From: Notospermus geniculatus
Taxonomy: Eukaryota > Nemertea > Pilidiophora > Heteronemertea > Lineidae
NCBI GenBank assembly: GCA_002633025.1
Contig: NMRB01001156.1
Coordinates: 54,866 to 118,865 of the forward strand
Length of the DNA stretch: 64,000 nucleotides
Direction of reading: 5' to 3'
This document shows, piece by piece, positions 12,160 through 22,594 of this stretch. How positions within the stretch are numbered: position 1 is the first letter of the stretch; every line of letters starts with the position of its first letter. A program made the position numbers and the translations under genes. The notes under the pieces were generated by a model, which was given only the letters and a program-made list of their open reading frames with translations, was not told the DNA's origin and ran no database searches.

Positions 12160-14030
12160 TTGCATGTTTTTCCTGATTTTTAACATGGGTCTCAGCTAAA
12201 AATGCAGCATACTTTTCTTATGCATTTTTACCCACCAGGCAGGAACGTGGACCTGACCCATGTGAGGCTGTTTTGAAGCCAGAATGCTTCAAAAAGCCAA
12301 GCCTGGCTTTTTTTTTTTAGTTTTTAAATTTTTTTTTTAGGAAAGCTTACTCCCCAGCTGAAGAATTTTTATCATTGACATTGTCAGTCTTTGGCACTGA
12401 AACTTCATTGTGGTAATTTCTTCAGCTGAGGGATATAATTATAATCTCATTTTTCTTATACAGTTCAAACTAACAGAAGTCAATTTTTATATCTGAATGA
12501 AAAATCAGCATTGAGGCTCAGGTTACTGAGTATGTAAAGTTCACCAGTTGGTTATCAGTGCATGGGCACACTGGCAATCATTTGACTGAAATCTGGATGG
12601 ATACTCACCATAAGTGTTTCTGTAAAGTAATCACTAAAGACATAAATGTTGTAACTGGAAGAGGCATTTATATCTCCACCACCTCTGTATTATATATTAG
12701 CCTTATGATAAGACACTCCATCTGTTGTTAACATTGGGAATATTACATTTACATGAAAATATTGAACTGTATAAAAAAATTGAGATGCATTGCCCTTTGC
12801 ACAGTGCATAAAATAATTGCCAAGGTAATTGTCCGAAAGATGGTTAATTATACCTGTGCATATAATTGTGGGGGCATTTTGGTAACTTCTAACATAAAAC
12901 AATAACAGTAACTATAATTATAACATTAGAAAAGTCAACATGAAACCTGAAAACGGTAATCTTAGTATATTATAATTAGTCAACAATGATGCAGTGTGAT
13001 TAATTCGGTGTGCCCCGGTATACAATTGTGTGAGCATTTTGGTAACTTCCAACATAAATCAATAACAGTAGCTGTAACATTATCAAAGTTGGCATAAAAG
13101 CTGAAAACGACAATCTTAGTATTAATAAATGCAGTGTGAGTGATTAATATGGTTGCAATAGAATAGATGATATCACTCCAAAAGAGTGCAGCACCTGAAG
13201 AGCAATAAATCAAATTGTTCTTTGAAGCAACCTTTTTTCAAAGTCACTTCATGGAGTTCGTAAATGGCGTGTACGATGTCATGACGCTGCCCATCAGGTA
13301 CTGCATAATTTTGGAGTGATCCACTGATACCTTGTATTGACAAAATAAACATCACCATTGTACTCTTTCAGGAAACCTCACCTGGCCAGGCAAGTCCAGT
13401 TTGAAATGGTGGATTTCACAGCTTGAAGTTGAAGTAGATGGTGTTGGTTTCCAAATCTAAGTGTGAGAAAGGACATTAAAGATAAGTTTCATTAAATCTG
13501 AACTATTTAGTGCTTGTTATATGCGTTTGATTTAAGAAATTTAAGATCATTGTGGAGGTCATTGGTTTGGCTACCAAAACCCATTGTGAATACCGAAAAT
13601 TATGTGATCATGACCCAGGCACTGCACGACCCAAGTGTTCTTTTGGGCATAATTCAAGGTACACCTGCGATGAATTTTGGTTGAAGATTTAATTAGATTC
13701 CAAACTTGAAGTGGTTTTATCCAATACGTGCATCCAGTAAGCAAGTCATTTGTTGTGCAGCCTTGTCTCTGAAGACAAAAATTGGTTAATGCATGCCACT
13801 TATGTAAAAGACTATACTGACAGTAATAACCCAGTATATTGATTAAATGCAGACTGCAATAAGAAATATTTAGAAGGTAGGTTTCCAAAACTCTTCAGTA
13901 ACATATGTACAGTATAATAGTTGAAAAAAATTGTTCAGTTCACACTGAGGAAACATACCCGGTACCTGCACAGACAGATGTCCCCTTCCCCATATTCCTT
14001 GTATTACCCTCTTGGTGAATTCTAAATTAA
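12160..14030. other. Internal transposon spacer between convergent genes
   Basis: AT-rich sequence downstream of the esterase stop. Apart from the nested 184-bp repeat it holds only a short duplicated motif: TTTGGTAACTTC followed by AACATAAA(A/T)CAATAACAGTA near 12880 and 13036. No credible ORF was recognised. Confidence 0.5.
13156..13339. repeat. 184-bp non-autonomous relative nested in the Academ-like element
   Basis: The left end CAATAG...ATATCACTCCAAAAGAGTGCAGCACCTGA closely matches the 13-kb element's terminus. The right end, inverted, reads CAATAC...GATCACTCCAAAA, then GCAGTACCTGATGGG and CAGCGTCATGAC. The last block resembles the left-end hairpin arm at 9379. It is either a MITE of the same family inserted into the large element or a remnant of one. 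Confidence 0.7.
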
Positions 14031-14035
14031 GTTAT

Positions 14036-14505
14036 GTACAAGCAACTGAAGAACTCACAACAGTCTAGCCATTCCCAAGTTGTTCAGCTACTGTTACATA
14101 ATTACAGAACAGTTAAATTAAATTTGATTGATGAACTTACTTACAAGCAACTGAAGAACTCACAACAGTCTAGCCGTTCCCAAGTTGTTCAGCTACTGTT
14201 ACATAATTACAGAACAGTTAAATTAAATTTGATTGATGAACTTACTTACAAGCAACTGAAGAACTCACAACAGTCTAGCCGTTCCCAAGTTGTTCAGCTA
14301 CCGGTACTGTTATTATGTTACATTACAGAAAAGTTAGTTTGATTGATAAAGTTATGTACAAGCAACTGAAGAACTCACAACAGTCTAGCCGTTCCCAAGT
14401 TGTTCAGCTACTGTTACATAATTACAGAACAGTTTAGTTATTGATTGATGAACCTATTTACAAGCCACTGAAGAACTCACTGCATTCTAGCCGTTCCCAA
14501 GTTGT
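14036..14505. repeat. About 105-bp tandem repeat, 4 to 5 units
   Basis: Units starting near 14039, 14144, 14249, 14359 and 14461 share AAGCAACTGAAGAACTCACA and TAGCC(A/G)TTCCCAAGTTG. Periods are 105, 105, 110 and 102. Because 105 is a multiple of three, a 102-codon open frame crosses it; that frame is a repeat artefact. It lies just past the transposase stop codon. Confidence 0.9.
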
Positions 14506-14610
14506 GTAACCACCATTTGGAACAATTGTTGATTTGAATTTTCCGGTGGTCTGATAGTGATAGCTGATACCAGGTGATATGCAACTGTGCTGCTGTAGTG
14601 TAATGACTTT

Positions 14611-17600
14611 TCACTCAAGGAAGTAACGGTGTGATGTATCTGCTACTGTTGTATCATATGTTGCACTGCGATACAAATCTAGGGGATTCTTATTGTCATT
14701 CACAAGTGCATAACAGTGTTCATTCACAATGTAAGATTTGTGCAGATTACATGAGAAATCATGTTCGTCATTGTCACCTGTGTCATATACTACCAATTCA
14801 TCATTGATATACACGTCATCACAGTCATTCAGATAGTACATGTCTTCCAATTCACATTCCGACAGGATTTCATCATCACTCGAGCTGATGTCGCTGTCAT
14901 CGGCAAATGAAGAACGAGAAGGCAAATGATGTGAATCATGAATCTGGTGAGTTGGAGCAGCTGAATGTGTTCCCCTGAAGTTGCATTTGTCACCACATCC
15001 ACATTGGGAAGAACATTGGTTTTTACCTGCTTTCAGACATGAACACTGGTTGTTGGGGGGATCTCTGATGCAACCCGACTTCTTGCATTTGCAAGTTGTT
15101 GAAGCTTTCTTGACATACTGACGGATCTGCTCCATATTTTCTTTGAGGTCCCATGTAATGCTCAGTATGTCCTTGTCCATTTCCCAACCATACCTAGTAA
15201 GTTCAGGGGTGACTACTGTATGATGCAGAGCTTGGGCGTAGTATAAAAGAACCCAAATACACCTTTTCCAGTGAAGAAACAGTGCATCATTGGATGGTAG
15301 CGTTTCATCTTCGTATGTGAATCTCTGCCAGATTCTTTCCCGTATGTCATTCAGCCATCTGCAGTGCTGTCCATAGGGTTCCTCCTGACTGTAGTCACCA
15401 ACAACATCGGCGAAGTGCTGAGATGGCGAGTCATAGGCAGCAAATGCATTCCCAAATTTGTTGATGTATATCACACCAATTAATCTGAAGAATGCACATG
15501 CACTGTCCCTGGCAAGAGCGTTGCAATCATGGCAGAGTTCAGTTTTTGGCATTGAAGTGCAGCAGTCACAGCTGGTTGGTGGCATGGACGTGAACCTACC
15601 TGGCACATTGACAGCATAATCTATTTTGCCGTTCCAGATGAAGTCAGCGTACTTGAACCCCTGGCGATAGAACGTGGCTTTTCCCAGTGTGTGGAAGTAC
15701 GAGACATAATCACAACCAGATGATACGTACAGGATCTGAGTGTACGTGGGAGCAAGAGCACCATCCGGTCCGACCGTTGAAAACAACTCATGATCCAAGG
15801 ACAGTTGTTCAACAAGGGCGTTCATGTCTACGAACTTATCAAAATCTGCTGTCAGTTTGTTTATTTGAACATAAACAACTTTATCAGACAGATTGAATCT
15901 TTTGACCAATGTCAGTCCAATGTGATATGTGTCTGTGTCAGGTGAGAAGATCTGCACAGTTTTCCCTTGGGACATTGACGCATGAAGCCACACCCTAGTA
16001 TCAGCTTCCTCATGGTTAGCGAGTATGTACTTCTTATCAACACTTGTCGAAGTTATGCATGTCGCATAATCTCGATGTTCCTGGTCCATGAAGCCACCAC
16101 CAACAATGAACTTCTGATTTGGCTTCAGAAGTGCTTGAGAATTGATCAGTTCACACCACTCATTGGATAGAAAGTGACACAGCTTCCTTTTGTTGGAACG
16201 ATTTGAAAGGAAGTCTCTCCATGAGCAATTTGGAACTCGTGTGTCAGATGTGATGTGATCAATTTCCTTTGCATTGTTGGTGTTGGATGTTTGATCACGT
16301 CGAGATCTTTCAACATCTTTGGGGCTTGGCCCAGTTCTCTCAGGGTCATCGAATACAATGTGAATCTCTGGTGTACCCTTGGATAACCAGGAAACAACCC
16401 ATCTCTTCAGTAGAGATTCAGCGTATGCCCTGAAGTTCCTGCATGGAAACCTTGGACTAGTGTTGATGAGAAACATACCCTCTAATATGACTGTGTCGAT
16501 GTTGTTCTTGATGACGCCCTCAAATATCACCTTCTTTTCTTTGAAGCGCCTGATCAAGTATCCCGTGGCAAGACTTTTCTGCCCTTTCACTGGAAGTTTG
16601 TTTTCATCAGCAATGGCTCTGGGTAATTCAATAAGCTGACCAATTTGACTGATGGGCAGGTTCTTTTCCTTGGATTCAGCAACCTGTCCCCTCAGAGCCA
16701 TGTACTTCAGCTTTAAAGCTTGCTCTTGTTGTTTTTTTTTATTCCCAGTTTCTCGAACCTTCGAGAAGGTTTTCAGGCTTTGACGTTTGTTTGGAATGCC
16801 ATCACTGGGAAGTTTCAAGACTGATAGCTTTATGTACAGATTGAGGGATTCTTGACCAATTGCTTCAAAATTAAGAAGGTGTCGATCTTGTTCAGCCGTG
16901 GCAGGTTTATTGCTGTACAGTTGGATCAGTTTGTCACCTTGAACCGGAACTTCATATGCCTTACTTTCAACAACTTTGTCAAGGTATTCTTTGACATTCT
17001 GTTTCTCCGAAAGTATAACTGATTTGGACAAATCACGATGTTGTATGACTTTCCTCTGTGGGCTGAACAATCCATCTAGTGTTTTCTGAAGCAGTGCCCG
17101 ATAGGGAAGGAACTCAGACTTGGCAATGACGTAATCCTCACTTGGGAGGGTGATTGCGTCCTTCAAGTCTTTATTGATCGTCATTTCATGTGCTTCATCA
17201 AGTGCAACTGAGGCGTATGGAGTTCCGGAAAGGCTGATCACAAATCCGCCATCTCTCAAGTGTTGCAAGATAGGTAGTGGCATGCGGTTTATGTCTGCAA
17301 GATGTTGTGGAATGATTTTCGCATAATGGACTCTGTCGTAGGCATGGTACAAGGGAGCCAGCTCCTTTATACAGCCCATGCGCAAATTCCAATTAGCACT
17401 TCTAATTGCAATCCAGAGACCAATGTAAGAGAACAGCTGTTTATGGACAAAATTGTCCCAAAATTGAAACGTTTTGTCCTTCTCTGACATTGTAGATCGA
17501 AAGTTTCTGAATTCATTTTGCAGGTTCTGTATTGGCTGCTCTAGTGATGTCTGTTTTTCGATAAAGCAGCTCACATCAGATATTTCTGAATCTTCAGAAC

Positions 17601-20301
17601 TCAGGAGTGTTAACAGACATTCTTGTACAGATGCCACGGTACTGTCCGACACACTTCTATCATCTTGCCACTTGAGAAATGTCAGGATCTGGTATTGGTA
17701 GAAGGCCTCCCAAATCTGTAGCAGGAAATGGTGGGTGATCTTGAAGTTGCTACAGTCTCGCAACTTTTGTTGGAAAAACTCGGTCTTGAAATTGCCTTTG
17801 GCTATTTCCTTCAGGCCTGCGTCCCAAAAGATCTTCATGAGGATGGGTTGAGTGTTTTTTAGTAGGTGCCAGTCCCCAATGAACGGTATGAGCCAGTCCA
17901 GTGTATGGCCTTCTTGCTTCTTCAACTGTTGAAGAAGCACATAGGTCTTGGCATCACCAGCAACAATCAATGGGTCACAACCACCTTGGAGTTGGTTTGC
18001 ATACGCACGGACAATATCGACACATTGACTCATGGTGTGAATACTATCGGCATGTTTATAGAGAATCGGGCAGTATGCATATTTGGACTGTTCACAGTCT
18101 TCCCCTTGGTGTTCTAGGAAGAGTTTGCATTTCAAACTAGGAAGAGTGATCTTTTGTTGGTCTTCAGCACTCATTTCATTGAAAAGGACTGTCCTTTCCA
18201 ACAAATACTTGAATTCATCTAGTTCAAGGATGTTCAACGATTGCTTCTCTTCATCATTGACAGCAAAGTCATTCAAAGACAGCTGCTTTTGTTCTGTATA
18301 TTTGGGAATCATTGGTGGAACTTTGATGTGAACATCATTGGGTACACTGCGACCAGATTCATTCATTGACCGTGATCTTACTTTCCCCAGTGGTAGACTG
18401 TCTTGGTCATTCTGGGTCATCAACAATGTAGGCCTATCAGACATGTCAGGAATGTGGGTGTTGGCATTCTCAGTTGATTCTGAAGAGGCGGGTTCAGTTG
18501 ATTTGATGGAATGTTTATTGGGACTTGGCTGGAAGAACATCATACCAGTAGCATGCATTGCTGGTCGTTTAGAGTCTGTGCTCTTGATCGCAGCACCAGG
18601 CATTGCTTTGTCGATGTTGTCAATGGTGCAAACTGTGAAAGTTCCAGGGTATAGGAATCGGGCAGGACCATCTTTGCCTACTTTTTGGCTGACATTTTCC
18701 ACAAACCTTCTATAAGTACTGTATGAAACGCACACACCAAGGTGGTTGAAGAAGTTCATGAAATCAGCAGAGAGGCTGTACTTGTTCAGTTTGTCAGAGA
18801 GTAAGGTTTGAAGGCCATTCGTTTTCTCATCCTTTGTGAAAACCATGCAGTAACTCAGGAAAATACGCCTTGTCATGCGTCGTCTGAGTGCATGTGATGC
18901 CGTCTTCCATTTTGGAAAGTAATGAACAGACCAGTCATGTTGTTTGAGCAATTTCTGTTCATCCTGTGTACTGGTGAGCATGCAGATGAAATTCCATACT
19001 ATTGGATCAAGATTTTTCACCAGTTCATCCAGCGTCAGCTTTGGGAGGTCCTCTAATGACTTGTTTTCGAACACTTTCTGTATTGTTGTTGTTTGTTGAT
19101 CAATTAACCCTGCCATGTCATCAGCGATGTCTATGATTTTATCAACCACAGCTCTATCAGTGAATTGCTTCAACTTGTTTTCAAGTCTTTTGACTTGATT
19201 TTCAAGTTGATTCACATCACTTTTCGTGTTCTGCAATTTGGAGATATGAAATAGCGACTCATGCAATTGTTTCAGTGGGTCAATTGTTGTTGGGTACAAC
19301 ATTGTGCTTTTCTGATAGTTGTCTGCTGTATGTGTCTTGATAGCATCTCCAAATATTGCGAATAGGTGTAATTTCACTGTATTCCTTTGGAAATATGTGA
19401 GGGCATTGGAAGTAGGAGTAGTCACATCCGTCTTGACTTCTGTGGCTTGGAGGAACTCCACATACCAATCAAGAACATCAGAGAGCAATGATGCTTCTCC
19501 TCTCTTGAAGGACATAGCTAGCTTGAGAGCAGTTTGTAGTAGAGCTCTATTTTCCTTATCCTCCTGTTCACTGCCTTTGATATTGTTCAGATCTTTTGAA
19601 CATTTTTCTATAATTGGAGTGAGATTTTCTGATGAGTTGGAAAATGTATTCAGAACTTTCTGACACGGAGGACAGAGACGGCTGTGACTATTAACTACAG
19701 TTCCAATCCCATGTAATTCTGTAAAGTGATGAAGCAAACTGATCGTGGCGTCTGAATGGTGAACTGGGTTGATGTGCAAGATGTTTACACTGCACAGACA
19801 ACATGTTCGAGGATTCATTTTCCTGTGTAACTCTGTTGTATGCTTTTTGCACAGGAAGATAGATTCAGGAGGATCAACATTTTCAATGTTAAGGAGTTCT
19901 TTTATAACTTGCCAGTCAACCCTAGATTGACTGAGTTGATCGGTGCTTGACTCACAAGGTGAATCAACAAGATCTGACATGATGCATACGAAATTTAGAC
20001 CCCTTATGCGCTTTCTGCATGGACTTGCGTAATCACCACCAGACATTTCTGTTTCAATGCGTTGATGGAGTTTCTTGAAACACCATTGGCACAAAACATC
20101 TGTGTCAGAGAAGTGAAGATGTGACAAAGCGTAGTCAAGTAAATCAGGGGCCAACTTTTTGATTGATTTCTTATTCCTGTCCAGCAACTTCGTGCATTTG
20201 TTGCATTTACCGACAGGACAAGATGCACTTGGCAAAGAGCAGGAGGCATCTTCATTGCTCTGGACTTTCCTGCGAGTTGTTGGTGTTCGGATTGTGATCA
20301 T
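14611..20301 (-). CDS. Academ-like transposase with XPG-type nuclease region
   Basis: Single open exon of 1896 codons from ATG 20301. The frame stays open upstream to a TAG near 20340 but without an earlier Met. Order of parts: a Cys/His-rich N-terminus (CxxCTK and CxxC pairs within the first 250 aa); a probable DDE core with Asp783 (VAGDAKTY), Asp810 (GDWHLLKN) and an acid in DEAHEMTINK (1035-1039); a PIN/XPG-like nuclease region with IVFDD, HEEADTR (1430-1436) and SPDTD (1453-1457); and a tesmin-like CXC cluster (CKCKKSGC...CSC...CGCGDKC) around 1735-1775. The acidic tail ends near a tandem repeat. The absence of any stop or frameshift over 5.7 kb suggests recent activity. It is an enzyme for excision and integration of its own element, acting in the nucleus. 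The superfamily call rests on domain logic, not on a search. Confidence 0.8.
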   Translation of the reverse strand: MITIRTPTTRRKVQSNEDASCSLPSASCPVGKCNKCTKLLDRNKKSIKKLAPDLLDYALSHLHFSDTDVLCQWCFKKLHQRIETEMSGGDYASPCRKRIRGLNFVCIMSDLVDSPCESSTDQLSQSRVDWQVIKELLNIENVDPPESIFLCKKHTTELHRKMNPRTCCLCSVNILHINPVHHSDATISLLHHFTELHGIGTVVNSHSRLCPPCQKVLNTFSNSSENLTPIIEKCSKDLNNIKGSEQEDKENRALLQTALKLAMSFKRGEASLLSDVLDWYVEFLQATEVKTDVTTPTSNALTYFQRNTVKLHLFAIFGDAIKTHTADNYQKSTMLYPTTIDPLKQLHESLFHISKLQNTKSDVNQLENQVKRLENKLKQFTDRAVVDKIIDIADDMAGLIDQQTTTIQKVFENKSLEDLPKLTLDELVKNLDPIVWNFICMLTSTQDEQKLLKQHDWSVHYFPKWKTASHALRRRMTRRIFLSYCMVFTKDEKTNGLQTLLSDKLNKYSLSADFMNFFNHLGVCVSYSTYRRFVENVSQKVGKDGPARFLYPGTFTVCTIDNIDKAMPGAAIKSTDSKRPAMHATGMMFFQPSPNKHSIKSTEPASSESTENANTHIPDMSDRPTLLMTQNDQDSLPLGKVRSRSMNESGRSVPNDVHIKVPPMIPKYTEQKQLSLNDFAVNDEEKQSLNILELDEFKYLLERTVLFNEMSAEDQQKITLPSLKCKLFLEHQGEDCEQSKYAYCPILYKHADSIHTMSQCVDIVRAYANQLQGGCDPLIVAGDAKTYVLLQQLKKQEGHTLDWLIPFIGDWHLLKNTQPILMKIFWDAGLKEIAKGNFKTEFFQQKLRDCSNFKITHHFLLQIWEAFYQYQILTFLKWQDDRSVSDSTVASVQECLLTLLSSEDSEISDVSCFIEKQTSLEQPIQNLQNEFRNFRSTMSEKDKTFQFWDNFVHKQLFSYIGLWIAIRSANWNLRMGCIKELAPLYHAYDRVHYAKIIPQHLADINRMPLPILQHLRDGGFVISLSGTPYASVALDEAHEMTINKDLKDAITLPSEDYVIAKSEFLPYRALLQKTLDGLFSPQRKVIQHRDLSKSVILSEKQNVKEYLDKVVESKAYEVPVQGDKLIQLYSNKPATAEQDRHLLNFEAIGQESLNLYIKLSVLKLPSDGIPNKRQSLKTFSKVRETGNKKKQQEQALKLKYMALRGQVAESKEKNLPISQIGQLIELPRAIADENKLPVKGQKSLATGYLIRRFKEKKVIFEGVIKNNIDTVILEGMFLINTSPRFPCRNFRAYAESLLKRWVVSWLSKGTPEIHIVFDDPERTGPSPKDVERSRRDQTSNTNNAKEIDHITSDTRVPNCSWRDFLSNRSNKRKLCHFLSNEWCELINSQALLKPNQKFIVGGGFMDQEHRDYATCITSTSVDKKYILANHEEADTRVWLHASMSQGKTVQIFSPDTDTYHIGLTLVKRFNLSDKVVYVQINKLTADFDKFVDMNALVEQLSLDHELFSTVGPDGALAPTYTQILYVSSGCDYVSYFHTLGKATFYRQGFKYADFIWNGKIDYAVNVPGRFTSMPPTSCDCCTSMPKTELCHDCNALARDSACAFFRLIGVIYINKFGNAFAAYDSPSQHFADVVGDYSQEEPYGQHCRWLNDIRERIWQRFTYEDETLPSNDALFLHWKRCIWVLLYYAQALHHTVVTPELTRYGWEMDKDILSITWDLKENMEQIRQYVKKASTTCKCKKSGCIRDPPNNQCSCLKAGKNQCSSQCGCGDKCNFRGTHSAAPTHQIHDSHHLPSRSSFADDSDISSSDDEILSECELEDMYYLNDCDDVYINDELVVYDTGDNDEHDFSCNLHKSYIVNEHCYALVNDNKNPLDLYRSATYDTTVADTSHRYFLE

Positions 20302-20932
20302 GTCTTCAATTGTTGAATTCAAGGCAAGAATTATGACACACTAAACATTGAAAATAATTAATCCTTAAAAAGTTGATCAACATCAGAAAGCATTAATGGC
20401 TGAGGGTATACATTCCGAGTTCTATATCAAAGCAAGAAGTATAGGCGTGGAATGCTAATATGGAACTTCAGTTTTTGTCAAGATACCTAAATTCAAATTC
20501 AACATTAACTTAAAGAAATTTTCACAAACTTACCAGGCCAGTGGCTGAGATTCAGGCATGTTCATGCAAGTGGATGGAATCCTTTCATCAATACATACTG
20601 GTTCCAATGATGTTTCAACCAATAATATGACCAAGGTAGGCCTATGATGATGATCCAATAATTGCTCTTTACAGCCCCTGATATACAAACCTTTTTAAAG
20701 ATCCTCCAATGTTACTGCAAAACACAATACCGGTACGTCGTTATTCAGTGATTCCTCTCATTGTAAATATGAACACCATTACTTATGAATATTGAAGCTG
20801 GCCGATTTTTTGAAAAGGACCAGTGAGAAAAAAACTTGTATATGTGTATAAAGGATTGTGATCTCAGCCTCATTTTTATCGTTTATGACCTCCAGCAAAA
20901 TCAGGTGCTTGTCAAAATGATGTCAGTTTCAA

Positions 20933-21107
20933 TACCAGTGTAACGGGAATCAAAGTCCAAGGAATGGAAGTCCACCAAACAATAGCCCACCATTGTAAGG
21001 TTATATCCGAATGGTCATGGTCTCCATAGCCATATATTCTAATGTCTCTGTGAACAATAGGACTGATTTTTGATTTCAGAGGGACTTTGATCCCTGTTAC
21101 ACTGGTA
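20933..21107. repeat. Fold-back repeat upstream of the transposase ORF
   Basis: TACCAGTGTAACGGGAATCA at 20933 is inverted as TGATCCCTGTTACACTGGTA ending at 21107. The interior also pairs (AAAGTCC/GGACTTT). A small MITE or a structured 5' region inside the large element. The remaining 20302-22366 shows no other gene apart from a possible leader exon at 22232-22250. Confidence 0.7.
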
Positions 21108-22366
21108 CTGAGCATTTCTAAATACTGTATATACTGTTACAGATGTGAGATGCCTGTGATCTAACCATACCAGTACTCCTTACTCTGTGTGTAAATATCA
21201 TGACGCGTTATGCCCCATTGTCATTGAGGGTTTTTTGCTCAATAAAAAAATTGCATTTCAATTAACACTTTCTGTTATCCATTCCATGTGTTGAGTCTCC
21301 GTGCTGCCTTCCGCATCCAGTTCCATTTTTGCCTTCAACTTCAAGGCCCAGTATGTATGGCATGTTCCACCAGTATGGGCATGATGAGCTATCAGGTCAA
21401 ACAATAAGCAGATGAGATGGGCTTCCTCTAGGCCTTTTAGGGCATAGCCATAGCTCTATTTAGACCTGCCTTTTAAAACAAGGCCACCAAAAACTTAGGG
21501 AGGGAAGCTCTACCACTGGCTGGGGTCTAGGCCTATAGGCCTGGGCTAGCCCTAGGATAATCAAGTTATTACAACAAACCTTTGGTTATGAAAGCAAAGT
21601 ATTTATTTCCATAACAATCATATGTCAAGAATACAAATGAGAAAACGAGTGTGTGTGACAAAATAAAAAACCGTTGATGATGACGGCTTTGACACCTTTA
21701 GGCCCATCCAGGTCTATAGGCCTAGTACGCGGATAGCACGAACCCGACCCTGTCGCTATTTGTCGATTTCATACAATGACAAGCATGTTTGGTCTAGTAT
21801 GATAAACCACATGAACCACGCACAGAATGACGAATGAATGGGACCGACAATGCATTGTTGGATGTATGAGCGTGCACGTACATTATCAAAACAAAACACA
21901 CGTCACGTGACCAAGACGCTTCGCACACTGCAATGCACGGGATGTTGACACGATTTCCCGGGGGGAAAAGGAACGAAACTAAATCAACTACAGGAAATGG
22001 AAACAGCCGCTCCGGTCGAGATTTTAATTAAAACTGATGTAGAATTTTCTCAACTACGAATTAAGCCTATTTCCGTCCTTTAAAGGTCAGAGAACAATTT
22101 TAGTAATACTTTTGTGTGCACCCTGTAGAATCAGCGACCCGAATTCTCACTCCGCAGAAAAAAACGCCTAATTTGCTTATTTTTCAACAAAAAAGGAGAA
22201 AATAAACGGGAATTCTTCGCTCAGAAGACTTACCGTCTCGCCATCTTGACTGCAAATGATTTCACCAGGAAATTTCGAAAATAAACAAATTTTAAAAATC
22301 GCCCGAAAACGGCGGGAGTTAGTATTTCGGACCACTGATAGGTGGCTACAACCAATTAGCGGCCAA

Positions 22367-22471
22367 TTAACTTAGGTGGAAAAGGCTTTTTGTGGCGCTC
22401 GCGTCGGCCCGCGGCCATCTGACTGGCGACCCGTCAGGTGCTGCGCTCTATTGGAGTGAGAGAGTCTATTG
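22367..22471 (-). repeat. Right terminal inverted repeat
   Basis: Reverse complement of the left terminus, without the left-end hairpin. It ends AGTCTATTG at 22471. Immediately beyond it are 123 bp of host sequence before the MACPF stop codon at 22595. Confidence 0.75.
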
Positions 22472-22594
22472 TAATACACTGCGGAATGATGCTCTAGTTG
22501 CGATCGGTATACAGTAGGTCTCACTCATCAGAACATCAGTGGACCTGAAATATTTTGCGGCCGCAGACGCGCAATCAAAGCCGCACTTAATGGT

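Larger units (their letters stand above)
9331..22471. mobile_element. 13.1-kb TIR DNA transposon, probable autonomous Academ element
   Basis: The left end (9331 onward) and the reverse complement of the right end (up to 22471) share CAATAGACT, then CACTCCA, then GAGCGCAGCACCTGACGGG. After a left-end insertion they also share CAGTCAG.TGGCCGCGG and CCACCTAAGT. Between them lie a minus-strand transposase of about 1896 aa with DDE-like and XPG-nuclease-like motifs, and a plus-strand SGNH-esterase gene. Academ is the DNA-transposon superfamily known to combine a DDE core with an XPG nuclease, hence the assignment. I see no perfect short target duplication (left flank ends CTATG, right flank starts TAATA). 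Boundaries are therefore accurate to a few bases only. Confidence 0.8.

Noticed and set aside
14034-14342. 102-codon ORF with an internal 35-residue repeat
   Set aside because: It is the translation of the 105-bp tandem repeat, has no family features and lies in a spacer past the transposase stop.
14038-14505. CRISPR-like array
   Set aside because: Animal DNA; units are long contiguous tandem repeats without unique spacers.
9321-22480. Polinton/Maverick element
   Set aside because: Length and inverted ends fit, but there is no protein-primed polymerase, integrase, ATPase or capsid gene, and the termini do not show a clear 6-bp duplication.
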